Below are positions 43,640-57,621 of a DNA stretch of 64,000 bases, in pieces. This stretch comes from Physella acuta (lineage: Eukaryota; Mollusca; Gastropoda; Physidae). Under the pieces are notes generated by a model. That model worked only from the letters and a program-made list of their open reading frames with translations, was not told where the DNA came from and did not search any database. A program made the translations under genes and the position numbers. Location of the stretch: NCBI RefSeq assembly GCF_028476545.1, contig NW_026731826.1:523501-587500 (forward strand), written 5' to 3'. How positions within the stretch are numbered: the stretch's first letter is position 1; each line of letters opens with the position of its first letter.

Positions 43640-46027
43640 TTGTCGGTCTATATTGACTGAATGTTTGTTAGTCTATATTGACTGCCCTGTTTGTTAGTCT
43701 ATATTGACTGTCCTATTTGTTTGTCTGGTCTATATTGACTGCCCCGTTTGTCAGTCTATATTGACTGCCCTGTTTGTTAGACTATATTGACTGTCCTATT
43801 TGTTAGTCTATATTAACTGCCCTATTTGTTAGTCTATATTAACTGCCCTATTTGTTAGTCTATATTGACTGCCCTATTTGTTTGTCTGGTCTATATTGAC
43901 TGCCCTGTTTGTTAGTCTATATTGACTGTCCTATTTGTTAGTCTATATTAACTGCCCTATTTGTTAGTCTATATTGACTGCCCTATTTGTTTGTCTGGTC
44001 TATATTGACTGCCCTATTTGTTAGTCTATATTGACTGCCCTGTTTGTTAGTCTACATTGACTGCCCTGTTTGTTAGTCTATATTGACTGCCTTATTTGTT
44101 AGTCTATATTGACTGCCCTGTTTGTTAGTCTATATTAACTGCCTTATTTTTTAGTCTATATTGACTGTCCTATTTGTTAGTCTATATTGACTGCCCTATT
44201 TGTTAGTCTATATTGACTGCCTTATTTGTTAGTCTATATTGACTGCCCTGTTTGTTAGTCTATATTAACTGCCTTATTTTTTAGTCTATATTGACTGTCC
44301 TATTTTGTTGGTCTATATTGACTGCACTATTTGTTAGTCTATATTGACTGCCTTATTTGTTAGTCTATATTGACTGCCTTCTTTGTTAGTCTATATTAAC
44401 TTCTCTATTTGTTAGTCTATATTGACTGCCTTATTTGTTAGTCTATATTCTATATTGACTGTCCTATTTGTTAGTCTATATTGACTGTCCTATTTGTTAG
44501 TCTATATTGACTGCTCTATTTGTTCGTCTATATTGACTGCCCTATTTGTTTGTCTGGTCTATATTGACTGCCCTATTTGTTAGTCTATATTGACTGCCTT
44601 ATTTGTTAGTCTATATTGACTGCCTTATTTGTTAGTCTATATTAACTGCTCTATTTGTTAGTCTATATTGACTGTCATATTTTGTTGGTCTATATTGACT
44701 ACACTATTTGTTAGTCTATATTGACTGCCTTATTTGTTAGTCTATATTGACTGCACTATGTTTTAGTCTATATTGACTGCCTTATTTGTTAGTCTATATT
44801 AACTGCTCTATTTGTTAGTCTATATTGACTGCCCCATTTGTTAGTCTATATTGACTGCTCTATTTGTTGGTCTACATTGACTGCTCTATTTGTAAGTCTA
44901 TATTGACTGGACTATTTGTTAGTCTATATTAACTGCTCTATTTGTTAGTCTATATTGACTGCCTTATTTGTTAGTCTATATTGACTGTCCTATTTGTTAG
45001 TCTATATTGACTGCCCTATTTGTTTGTCTGGTCTATATTGACTGCCCTATTTGTTAGTCTATATTGACTGCCCTATTTGTTAGTCTATATTAACTGCCTT
45101 ATTTGTTAGTCTATATTAACTACCTTATTTGTTAGTCTATATTAACTGCTCTATTTGTTAGTCTATATTGACTGCCTTATTTGTCAGTCTATATTGACTG
45201 CCCTGTTTGTTAGTCTATATTGACTGTCCTATTTGTTAGTCTATATTGACTGCCTTATTTGTGAGTCTATATTAACTGCCTTATTTGTTAGTCTATATTA
45301 ACTGCTCTATTTGTTAGTCTATATTGACTGCCTTATTTGTTAGTCTATATTGACTGCCTTATTTGTTAGTCTATATTAACTGCTCTATTTGTTAGTCTAT
45401 ATTGACTGTCCTATTTGTTAGTCTATATTGACTGCCCTATTTGTTAGTCTATATTGACCTCCCTATTTGTTTGTCTGGTCTATATTGACTGCCCTATTTG
45501 TTAGTCTATATTGACTGCCTTATTTGTTAGTCTATATTGACTGTCCTATGTTGTCGGTCTATATTGACTGTCCTATTTGTTAGTCTATATTAACTGCCTT
45601 ATTTGTTAGTCTATATTAACTGCTCTATTTGTTAGTCTATATTGACTGTCCTATTTGTTAGTCTATATTGACTGCCCTATTTGTTAGTCTATATAGACTG
45701 TCCTATTTGTTAGTCTATATTAACTGCTCTTTTTGTTAGTCTATATTGACTGTCCTATTTGTTAGTCTATATTAACTGCTCTATTTTCTAGACTATATTG
45801 ACTGTCCTATTTGTTAGTCTATATTGACTGCCTTATTTGTTAGTCTATATTGACTGCCCTGTTTGTTAGTCTATATTAACTGCCTTATTTTTTAGTCTAT
45901 ATTGACTGTCCTATTTTGTTGGTCTATATTGACTGTCCTATTTTGTTGGTCTATATTGACTGTCTTATTTTGTTGGTCTATATTGACTGTCTTATTTTGT
46001 TGGTCTATATTAACTGTCCTATTTGTC
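43640..46027. repeat. 26-bp minisatellite, about 90 copies
   Basis: The unit is TTAGTCTATATTGACTGCCC plus TATTTG. A longer variant with TTTGTCTGGTCTATATTGAC recurs at intervals, as does a variant with TATTAACTGC. There are no unique spacers, so this is not a CRISPR-like array. Confidence 0.95.
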
Positions 46028-46347
46028 CAGGACACAATTGGGAACAGAAAATAATCAATCTATTTGGGATCTGCGTTTGAATGTCCTTGCTATGGATGAA
46101 TTTCAACCTTAATATTTATCTAAATGTCGTGACGTTAATTAAACACCAGACATTGTTTAACAGCTAGAACCCGAGTCTATCATACTGCCTGTCATGACGT
46201 GGAACATTTAATGATTTAGTTTTAAAGAATACAATTGTTACGAAAGAAAATATGTATCTAGAGCTGCTGTTCGAACTTCAAAGCTGCATGTAATAGAACG
46301 AGAATAAATAAATTTATTCAAACTGGAAAGCTCTTGAGCTACTACTT

Positions 46348-46552
46348 CAGGGGTTTTTAACTTTTTTTAGAGGTACCGAACCCCAACAGTTTTATTTGCG
46401 CTTTCACCGAACACTTCTTGATAGTTCCATCGTCCGCACTGTCAAAATCATATCTTGAATCATGTGAGTCGGGTGTATATTTACCTCAGTCGATCCCCTG
46501 GGACTGACTCACCGAACTCCTGAGGTTCGATCGAACCCAGGCTAAGAACCAC
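46348..46552. mobile_element. hAT-type MITE candidate
   Basis: The left end CAGGGGTTTTTAAC and the inverted right end TAGTGGTTCTTAGCC resemble hAT termini of the CAGGGGTTCTTAACC type. Interior motifs ACCGAACCCC and GTTCGATCGAACCC are present. No clear 8-bp duplication, so the boundaries are approximate. Confidence 0.5.
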
Positions 46553-47046
46553 TATGCGAGTCAGTAATTAGCTCAATATTGATCGAACACAGAAGGAATT
46601 TAATGCTTTATTAAAAGGTAATGAATTTTCTTTCAGTTAGAGCTTTAACCCCCCCTCCCACACACACGCACACACCAGCCCCCACAACAAATGGAGAGTT
46701 GGGCTAGAGCAAACCAATTATAACTGTCATGGCTATATCGTTGGCCCGTGTTTAGACAAGTTATTGATTGGCTCATTGAAATAGGAAACGATGTTTTATA
46801 AGAGAACATTTGAGTACATCAGTCACATATAATGGGCTGCGGAGCTTACATGAGCTCAACTATAGAAAGCTGCCAGTTCGGTGGAGAAGTAGCTTCAATA
46901 ATTTATCCTCAGGGTATTCGAAGAACGAAGTCAAGCAAGTCATACTATTGTTCTGTCAATCAAGTTTTGAAAGGGTCAGCGGAATAAATTAAAGCTGACC
47001 TCATTGGAACAAAGACTTGCTTAGTTCTGTACCGGTGATCTAACGA

Positions 47047-47230
47047 GGTGGGATGGCCTGGCCTAGATGTAGAGCGCTAGGCTGCTAAAATGAATGTCTC
47101 GAGTTTGAATACGGGTTTAAGTCAGTAGAGCGTACCTGAGTCTACACAGCTCTTGTTAGTACCTACCTCACGTTTGTGTGAGTGTAAACAAAATGATGAC
47201 CACACCTGTCATACATATGACGATTGTTAA
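47047..47230 (+). mobile_element. tRNA-derived SINE
   Basis: The head is GGGATGGCCTGGCCTAGATG followed by GAGTTTGAATACGGGTTTA. A diverged body with CAGCTCTTGTTAGTACC follows. Confidence 0.65.
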
Positions 47231-47885
47231 GTAACATGAGCCTTCAGGATCAAATAGTGTAAGCTTTCCCTGAGAAACACGAGACTACATATTTGACATA
47301 CAACACTAAGCAAGCCTTAGACACTGCATTTGTTTTAAACTTTATACTGTCTTAGTAGCTCAATCGCTAAAATGAAGAGAGAATTTGAAGATAATGTACT
47401 GTGAGTCATGATACTTTTAAATCGATCAAAAGTATCTATAACACTCACGTAATCATGAGAAACCTCCTCAGCTGTCATATCATATATTAACTGAATTGTG
47501 GTTGTGATACAAAATCGACCCAACAAGTTTGTTGGACGGGAAACGTCAGGTACTTATCTACGTGAGTATCTGTAGAACAACACAACTCAGTTTTTGCATG
47601 ATCAGCTGTTGTCGAACTTTCAGTACATCACATCAACACTGACAGATCCTCGAAAAGTGACACAGTGGCGAACATGATTTCTTTTATAAGTGGCCAAGTG
47701 ATTTGTAATCGATGATTGTTAATCGATAATAGCTTATAATCAAACCGATTTCAAAGTGGTTGTTTATATTAAGACTTAGCTGAAGAATCAATGTTATAAT
47801 TTGCTGTTTAGTTTTAGGTAAAGTTTGTGATTCGGATATTCAATTTAATGTCATTTTTAAATTGGCCTGTGACCAAATAACAAGA
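47231..47885 (+). other. 5' flank of gene C
   Basis: No element recognised. The promoter of gene C should lie here, directly upstream of ATG 47886. Confidence 0.45.
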
Positions 47886-47934
47886 ATGTTCCAGATTTTT
47901 AAACTCTGGATAATTTCTTGCATTCTGCTATCAG
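47886..47934 (+). CDS. gene C signal-peptide exon
   Basis: It encodes [17 protein letters not shown], a short hydrophobic leader ending in phase 1 at donor GGTAGGT, the same phase as the leaders of genes A and B. The start is the first ATG after several upstream stops. Confidence 0.75.
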
Positions 47935-50254
47935 GTAGGTGTTAATTAATTTAACATTCTTAATGAAGTTTCTTTTAATCTTTTAATTAGAGATTTGACA
48001 GTGTTGCAACAAGTATTGAAATCAATCTGAGTGTTGGGACAGGACTGTTGCCTGCAGTGTTACCTCTTAGCTAATGTTGTATACGACTTTTATCTTTGTT
48101 TCACAATCGCTCTTTGAATAAGTCGATAGTCGTAAACATATCAATATTAAATATTCAAGAATAAAACTGTTTAAAAAAATACGTTTTGTTATCTTAACAA
48201 CTTAGATATTCAAGCTGACATAATATTTGCATGCAATGTATTTTTACATAGATGTTGTTGGGAATCCCTGCTTTTTCTGGAATTCTTCTGTTTATATGGA
48301 CAAGTATTGCTACCGATTGTATGATGTTGTAAGTAATTGGACAGAAGCTCAGGTAAGATGTCTAAGCAGAACATGTTCTTTAACCGATTACACTTATAAC
48401 TGGGTATCTATGAGAGATTTTGTGCTGTATTAAAATATGCTCTTGTCTGACCCAATGTTTCTTACAGAATTTTTTTTCACGGGGGAGGGGGGGGGGGGGG
48501 GTAGGAGGGGGGGAGAGAAGGTGGGTGCACTTAAAATTTTCGGGAAGGGGGCGGAATAATATTTCCTGGGGAGGGGGCGGACACTAGTAAAAGTATATAT
48601 TTTCTACAGTGGCGTAGCGAGGTCGGGTGCCACCCGGTGCGGTCCGCGTCCCGCCCCCCACCCGTCCCCCCTCTTACGCCTCTGATTTTCTATATAAATT
48701 ATATTTCGTCCGGGGATTGGGGGGGGGGGGTAGATGGTAGTAAATCTGGTCCCATCCAGTCTATGCTAACTTTTCTTTCCATACAAAAAAAAAATCTGTT
48801 TATCTCTGTGTTTTCTTTTTTGTGCGTGTTTCCGTAAGAAAATGTCATTTTTCTTTACGTCTCCCACTCCACTTTCTTTGACAATTTTGTTTGCAATGAA
48901 CTTTAAAAAAAAATAAAACACCCTGAATTAATTAATTAATCATTAGAGACATAAACAATTATTTTAGTATCAAATATCGTTTTATGTAACTCTATACGTG
49001 TAATTTACCTATTACCCTCACAATGTAATTTCTGCTCTGTGCTATTTTAATATGAAGACACATGAACGTTATGTGATATGTCTTGCATTGTAGCATACAC
49101 GAACTAGCAAATACGTTATGTACATCAACTCTAGTCAAACTATTATGTACTATTATATAAAAACGACATACACAAATCAGTGTGGTTCTGATAAGTACCC
49201 GACACTGAAGCAGATGACGTATGACCTTTCTGCGAAGATTTCTCTAAAGAATAGACGAGTCCCAAAGTTATTATTTCATCAGATCCGAAAAATCCATTAC
49301 TTTATGATGCTTTAACAGAATGTTCTATACTTGACCAACAGGCGACGTGTGGACGTGACGTCAGTGAGGGCAGGCTGGCCGAGGCTCGAACCAACGCCAG
49401 CTACAACCTGTTGATTAGAGAAACCACCTTGACCGCAGCAGGTGAGAGAGATCGACCAGTTCAGCTAAACCTCCATCAGTGATGAACTCAATACTGAATT
49501 TTTAAAAATTAGATCAATTGTTCCTTACCTTTTACATTGTAGATATACTTCTCAGTCGTAATAACTAGAACAATGATTGCCAACTTTTTACACAAGAAAA
49601 GTGGTTCCAAAGACTCTAAATTAACAGCATCTACCAGTTTGTAAACCAAAATAAAAGAGTTAACTCAATTTTCAAAATTAGCTAAATAAAAAAAAAATAA
49701 AAAAATATATACAAGAAAAAAAAAAACGAGAATTCTTAAAGTCGAATAATCGTTTTCAATTTTCTAATTATATTTTGTTTTAAAATATTTCTAGACTGGT
49801 GGCTGGGAGGCGTGTTCTACTCCGACGGTTCAAATATCCCTCTCTGGTCATCAACCAATCAGAAAGTCCAGTTCGGCACGTGGCAGACGACAGCAGGGGC
49901 GGGTAACTGCCTGCAGTTGTCTGACAGCGACCCTCAGACGTTGCTGCCGACATTGCTGAAAGATGGCTGTGGCGTTAATAAACGTTTCATCTGTGAACTG
50001 TGTAAGATAAAACTACATTTCTTACTTTTGTCTCCTTGTAAACATAACGCAACTTTAAAGAATTTGTATTAAAGAAATATTCTACTATCCGTTCAAACCC
50101 AAACCCTACTAACAACCTAACACACCTATTTTTGGAAGAGTCTATTTTCGTCTATAGCTCTTATCATAAAATGGCTTGACAGATACAGTACACACATAAC
50201 TAAGTGTGTTTATAGATATTAATATAATCTAAATGCTTTATAAAATCAATATAA

Positions 50255-50335
<81 letters not shown>

Positions 50336-50371
50336 TTTACATATATATATATGTATATATATACATATATT

Positions 50372-50416
<45 letters not shown>

Positions 50417-53400
50417 CCGTACAGTCGTGGGGAACCCCTGTATATTTGACACTACTGGGTGGATGTATTCCAATGGAAACTGCTACAAGCTAAACAACAC
50501 CCTGGTCCACTGGCAGGAAGGAAATGTAAGTTGTGTAGGTTAATTTAGTTGTAGGAATCGTGTTCTCGTAAGTTTTGTAGTTTACTTTTCGTGTACGAAC
50601 CTTGTAATCTCGTAAGTTGTGTAGTTTACTTTTCTTGTAGGAATCGTGTTCTCGAAAGTTTTGTAGGTTACTTTAGTTGTTGATATCTCGTTGTCTCGTT
50701 TGTGTAATATTTAGTATATCACTGAATTATTGAGATTAGGGAAACTAACTGTAGTGACCTTTTCACATATAAGTGATGTCTTATAATGTAAACATAATAC
50801 AATAGAAATAGAAACAAAAAATAAACGCAAACTAAATATATACCATATATATAAATACATTTTAAAACATCGTTTATTTAACAATTTTTAAGTATTTGAT
50901 CAATATTATTATCAATATGATGAGAATTTGGGTTCAGAAAAATCAATAAAAGATTTTCTCATAATATTTCAATATGTTTACTTTATCAGATTTTATCATT
51001 TAGAATTCATGGATTTGTATTTTTAATTAGCCTTATGTTTTAAGCTTTGTGTCTGCTAATTTAGACACTGGTTTCATTGCAATCTCATAGTAGTCTATCG
51101 TTTTTCTACGTCTATTAAAGATGCTGTTGTCCCCAATACATTTGCTAGTTATTTTATCAATTGTTCTGCTGTCCCCAGGACATTTGTTAGTTAGTTCAAC
51201 CAATGTTCTGTCGTGCCCAGGATATTTGCTAGCTAGCTCACCAATTGTTCTTTCGTCCCCAGGACATTTGCTAGTTAGTTCACCCATCGTTCTTTCGTCC
51301 CCAGGACATTTGCAAATCAGAAAACAGTGTACTAGCCGAGCTGTCCAATGAAAAAGATTACTACTATTTTAAGGAATTGTTCAGTCAGTTGGTTGGTGAG
51401 TATACTAACGTCATTAAAAAAAAAAACATTCAACTCCAAAAGAAAATATATTTGATGTTTCGTTGCTTAAAACTAATTAAAAATGTCGATTTAATATACA
51501 GAAACATCACGTAATCTATACTTCTTAGGTAGGTAAATTTGTATGCTTATGGTATACGCGGTGTAGTCATTAGTGGCGACGTATAGCTTGGCTGATGCGA
51601 CAATCCATGCAGGTCTTATATTTTATACGGTATATCGCAAAAACTCTTGTTCGGCCATAGAACTAGATTTAAATTGTTCAATCGTGGAACTGGCTGACAC
51701 TAATAATGCTAGGTCAGGGAACCAGCTAAACCTGCTAAATTAGGGAGTCAGCTAAACCTGCTTAATCAGGGAACCAGCTAAACCTACTTAATCAGGGAAC
51801 CAGCTAAACCTGCTTAATCAGGGAACCAGCTAAACCTGCTTAATCAGGGAACCAGCTAAACCTGCTTAACCAGGGAACCAGCTAACACCACACCAGCTAG
51901 ATTATGGAACCGGCTATTGTTACCCCTCCAAGGTCAGGGAACTTTTCAATTATACTTTGATCAGGGAACCAGTTTACGCTATATTTGTGTATTCCCCCCC
52001 CCCCCCCATTGCATTGTGAACGTTTCATTAAAACAAACCCAGGCAACATCAGCCATTCCTCAACCAAGTTTGTCCATGTGTTAACATTGTCTCTCCACCT
52101 CTTCCTTCCCCTCCCTCCCTACCTCTTCAATTCCTCCCAACCATCCACTTCTCTACTCTTTCATCCCCCCCCCCCCAATACTTTTAACTTTACACTCCTC
52201 CCCAACACCCCCCCCCCCTTCCCTCCCACTTTGAACCCACACCTGTGTCTCACAGCAAACAACTGTCTTCGATTACTCACACGAAAATCCCGTCAAACAA
52301 CTTGATATTTAAAATCTTTGAACTGCTCTTTGTAATATTTAATTTGAAATATTGTTTGCTAATATAAGGATCAAATGTGAACATATTGATAATTTTTTCA
52401 ATGCTTTATACGTGGGTCAAACATTAGGCTGACAATTATAACAGTATTGATCGTAGTTGAATTAAAATGAAACAGTGATATTGGTTTTTTATAATGTACA
52501 AGCATGTTCCGTCATTGAACTTAAATGTACCGACAATGTTATTGTTCAGAGTATGAAAGCAAAAAGTTAATGTACTGTAGTTGGCTTTTTATGATATACA
52601 TTGCGAGTGTCGTCATTTAACTTATGTATACCGACAGTGGTATTGTTTACAATATATTATTATATTTGGCCTTTTGTTTGCTTTCTAATAGCAACAGTAA
52701 TGGGTGCATTATGGAAATGAAATGTGGCGTGTCGGTTATTTAAGAAGAAACAAAAATGTGTCGTGTAGGGAATTTAAGAAGAAAAAAGTGTGTCGTGTAG
52801 GGAATTTAAGAAGAAACAAGTTAATAAAAAGTCTAGTGACAATTTAAGCGCAATTTAGTTAATTAATTTTTTGTGACCGAACGAATCACCCGTAGATGTT
52901 TGCACCCCTTTTCGTTTCTCTCCACACGAGCAGAGCTAGTTCCCGCCCCCTCGCAAAATCTGCGCGAGTCTGGCCAATGGCAGCGTGTACCGCATAACGC
53001 GTCCAGCTACGCATCAAAGGGGAAAAAAAGCCTACACGATGCTCAGTTTAAAAAAGTAGTAATTAATTTTTTGTGACCAAACGAAAGGATATTTTTGAAA
53101 ACTTTCTTCGGCAATATTGTTCTAAATTATGGCAGGAATCGATTGGTAAATGTTTCAAGTCGCCAAGTGGTATGGTTGCCGAGACATGGAGCAAAAACTG
53201 CATTTGTTCGAGGTTTTTTGGCTTTTCCGGGAAATCCAGGAAGGAATTCCGGAATTTTTTTGGCCCACAATCATCCTTGGAACTTGCTTAACATATTTGC
53301 TTTGGAACTAGTCCTCGATATTGCTTCGTTGAGGAGGAGATACGACTTAAAGCTGCGGACACACATTCACACATTCATACATCCATACATCCATCCATCC

Positions 53401-54891
53401 ATCCAGAAATGACGCATTATTAAACGCAATTGCCAGTATAGAAATTGCGTTAAAAAGTGTGTCGTGTAGGGAATTTAAGAAGAAACAAAAATGTGTCGTG
53501 TAGGGAATTTAAGAAGAAACAAAAATATGTCATGTAGGGCATTTAAGAAGAAACAAAAATGTGTCGTGTATGTAATTTAAAAGTCGATGACTTTGCATGC
53601 TGCAAATTATAATAAATACAATTAGTGAGAGACGCAACCAATAATATCAAAGCAGCACTGTGTATAGAGGTTTTTGCCAAAGACTGGATTAATGGTGGAG
53701 TAGGGCAAGGGTTGACGATATACTTGACTGAACTAATGGTTGAATACGGCAAGGATTGACGATTGAACTAACGGTGGAATAGGGCAAGGGTTGGCTATAT
53801 ACTTGACTGAACTAGTGGTTGAATAGGACAAGGGTTGGCTATATACTTGACTGAACTAGTGGTTGAATAGGGCAAGGGTTGGCTATATATTGACTGAACT
53901 GATGGTTGAATAGGGCAAGGGTTGGCTATATACTTGACTGAACTAATGATTGAATAGAGCAAGGGTTGGCTATATATTGAATGAACTTATGGTTGAATAG
54001 GGCAAGGGTTGACGATATACATGACTAGACTATAGATGGATTAGGACAGAGACAAACTCAAAATAAATTATTAGAAGGCCATTAACATAGGCAATTTTCA
54101 ACACTACCACACGTAGTGAGTCACTATAGGAACAGCAGCTACCAGCAATTGAGACTAACAAAACTTATTTACTCAACATTTACACGGTCATGTTGCTACA
54201 AACAATGTGTCCTCTTAACCGGCTTTTCGTTAGTCATATAGACCTAGAGTGGAATAGTATCAGAATGAATCGTATTGTATGTCTAAAACGTGGGGAAAGC
54301 GAAATCTCTTTCCCAGTCTACAAACGTCATCACACAGGCCTTCAGATAGAGGCAATCTAACCAACAACAGTGAACACTCGAATAAAAAAAGTAAAACACA
54401 TCAATCAGAAAACATGCACAATAAATACCATAATAAACACAAAGCCACCATCATAATACTCAACCATCACATGGCAATCACAACAGCACCATTCTACAAC
54501 TAAAGTTGAATAAGACATTTTAAATGGCATATCGACCGTACTCAGACCGTCTGAGCGACCCACTTGAAAATATTTCCAGCGAGCTGACAATAGCAGAACT
54601 GAATTTTACCAAGTTTAAACCTCTTTACAACACAAAGACATTTCTGCTTTTGTGTACAAAATTTTAACATACAGCTTCACTTAATACATCGATATATCAT
54701 TGTGACTTTATGCATACTTAGCTATATAGAACAAAGATTATGTAAGTCGATTTTTAAACGATATTGCTATTTGAATAGATAATCATTTTAAGGATGATAT
54801 AAGTGACTAAAAATGTGTAGTAATGGAATATCTAAACTTGTGCTAAATGTATTAGATTAAACCTCCCATCGCTTTGTCAGATGCGTATGCG

Positions 54892-54973
<82 letters not shown>

Positions 54974-55953
54974 TGTTTATGTATGTGTATGCGCGCGTTC
55001 GTGTGTGTGTGTGTGTCTGTGGTTGTTATCCACTATCACAGGTAACCATGGAATGCAAAAGAAATAATCTGCACCAGATCTTATGATATGACAATTGAAA
55101 TGGCGGTTGGTCGTGCTGGGTGTGAGGACCAGTGAAGTCCATAGCTACATACTGAGCTCGGCTGATAACTGTCATCTTAGTGCTACGTTACGAAGAAAAA
55201 GACACACTAAGGGAGATAAACATGTATTTTGTTGAACTTTAAAAAAAAATTAGAAATTGACTTGTTTACATTTTGTGCTTGTAAAAAACGACGACACTTT
55301 CTATATAATTAGGCCTATATCATTTTTTATACATTTTCTAACGTCAACAGTTAATGAAACCTTCGTACCTGCTAACTCCCACATTCTCTTGGAGGATTAT
55401 GGAATATATTTGGATACCGTGACGACCTTCAAGTTTCAAGTCCGGTCTTGTAAAGACTTCAAAGTTTATCTGTGGTCAAGTATTGATTCCAAAAGCGACT
55501 CAATCTTTGGAGAGACACCAGGAGTGTATTATCTAATACAGTATGGCCTGTAAGTATTATGGAAACGTTTAAAAAAACTACTGTATCTTATGGTAAAAAA
55601 CATTTTTAGAAATATGACCCAACCGCAGATTTGAACACAGCGACAACAATATGTGTTGATTTTTATGCAAACGTAAACGGCTGATCTTTTCTAGCCCTTT
55701 TCACTGCTAAAGAATATAGCACAACCTCAACATTAAGACCCTCCTACACTCGTATTTAAAACGGTTTATAGGCCTACCCAAGGAAACTATATAATGTATA
55801 TTTTTGGGAGTTATAAAAGATTATTTTAAAAATGATTTAGTCCGTAGAACATTTCTGAGTCTACCAAGCTCTAAGGGTAACTAACTTACGCTAGGGAAAG
55901 TTAATGTGGTTGGGAATAATGCAGACTACAATATCCCTGCATATGCCTATGTC

Positions 55954-56036
<83 letters not shown>

Positions 56037-57276
56037 TAGCTGCATCCCGTGCTCCGCCACGGTAAATCTTTTTTATATGTACCAACTTGGGAACAGAACA
56101 AAACTAAACACAACACAAACGAACGCAAAAAAAAAAACACAAACGAAAAAACAAACACAACACTCATAACATAAACTCAATTTTAAATGTAATCATAAAG
56201 GCATATTGCTCACAGTCTAGCCCGTAGCGCCAAATCACGCCCTTTCCGAGCGCCGGCGGACGCGTGACACAGTTAATGAGGCGTAGCGACTCTCCCCGGC
56301 ACCCGGAGACAAACTTTCGATTTGCACCTCCCCCCCCCTCAAACTTTTGATTTGCACCCCTTCCCCTCAAACTTTCAATTCCCACCCCACCCCCTTAAAC
56401 TTTAGCTTTGCACCCCCACCCCCCTCCCCCAAACTTTCGATTTGCACCCCTCCCCCGCAAATTTTCAATGTGTTTTTCCAACCCATTTTGGCGCCCCCTA
56501 AGGTCGGCGCCCGCAGACATATGCCCCCCCCTTGCTACGCCTCTGCTATAAAACCCCTAGCTTGTCCGCAAACCGAAAGATGGAATAATAATTAGTAAAC
56601 AATACGTTCAGTGTATAAAATAAATTAAAAGCAGTATTTAGAATATCCGTGTTTTACCGACCATATTGCACTTTATAAATTCATGCATTTTTTTCAGTAC
56701 TTTTTTAAAATTTACAATAAAGTTTTATGACTAAAACCATTGCGCACCTAATGAACGTGATGACTTAATTTAATAATGGAGAATAGTTGATTAAAAATTA
56801 TAATTAGTAAACAGTACATTCAGTGAATAAAATAAATAAAAGATAGCCTTTTATCAATCAATGCTAATAATAATATTCCAACAATAATGTACTCTTACAC
56901 GTCTGCATAATTTGCATTCATGTTTTGCTAATTATATTATTCCAACAATTATTCCGTCTCGCAGATTTTGCATTCACATTTTTAGCTTGAGTTCAATTTA
57001 TCTTTGAATTACCTCCATTGGCAAAATTACTAAGCAGTTTAATTAGATTTTTCTACCCTACTGTTATTATGTTATTAAAATATATCCACTTTTTCTGGGA
57101 ATATTAACGAAAACGATATTTGACATTGATCCTTTTAATATGTTTCAGCAATGTGCGTGTATTTAATATTCTCTTTACGTTATGCAAAATTGTACAAACA
57201 GTGGAAGTTATAAAATAGCTCTATGTCGTTATATAAACAAACCCTACCCTATCTATAATAATAGTTTCGCTGTCTC

Positions 57277-57347
<71 letters not shown>

Positions 57348-57562
57348 GTCTGACAAGAACGCTCTAGAGAAAACACAAGCAAAATAAAAACATGCACAGT
57401 AATTCGAAAAACGAAATATGACGTCGACACATTTAGCATATTAAAGTTGAAAATAATCTCAAGGCGGAAAGTGCACACAGTAATATAATGACGTCATTGA
57501 TTATCGCGTAAACATTAAATAAACAGGAAATGTCTAATCTATAATAATAGTTTCGCTGTCTC

Positions 57563-57621
<59 letters not shown>

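Noticed and set aside
43640-46027. Regular array considered as a CRISPR-like array
   Set aside because: Units are contiguous without unique spacers and the context is eukaryotic; it is a minisatellite.
51121-51351. A 76-codon open frame with 14-residue repeats
   Set aside because: It is a product of the 42-bp minisatellite; the real exon at 51305 uses a different frame.
52873-53412. Three overlapping open frames of 67-105 codons
   Set aside because: They lie within an inserted repeat element, have no recognised domain, and are disturbed by a CATC-rich tract.
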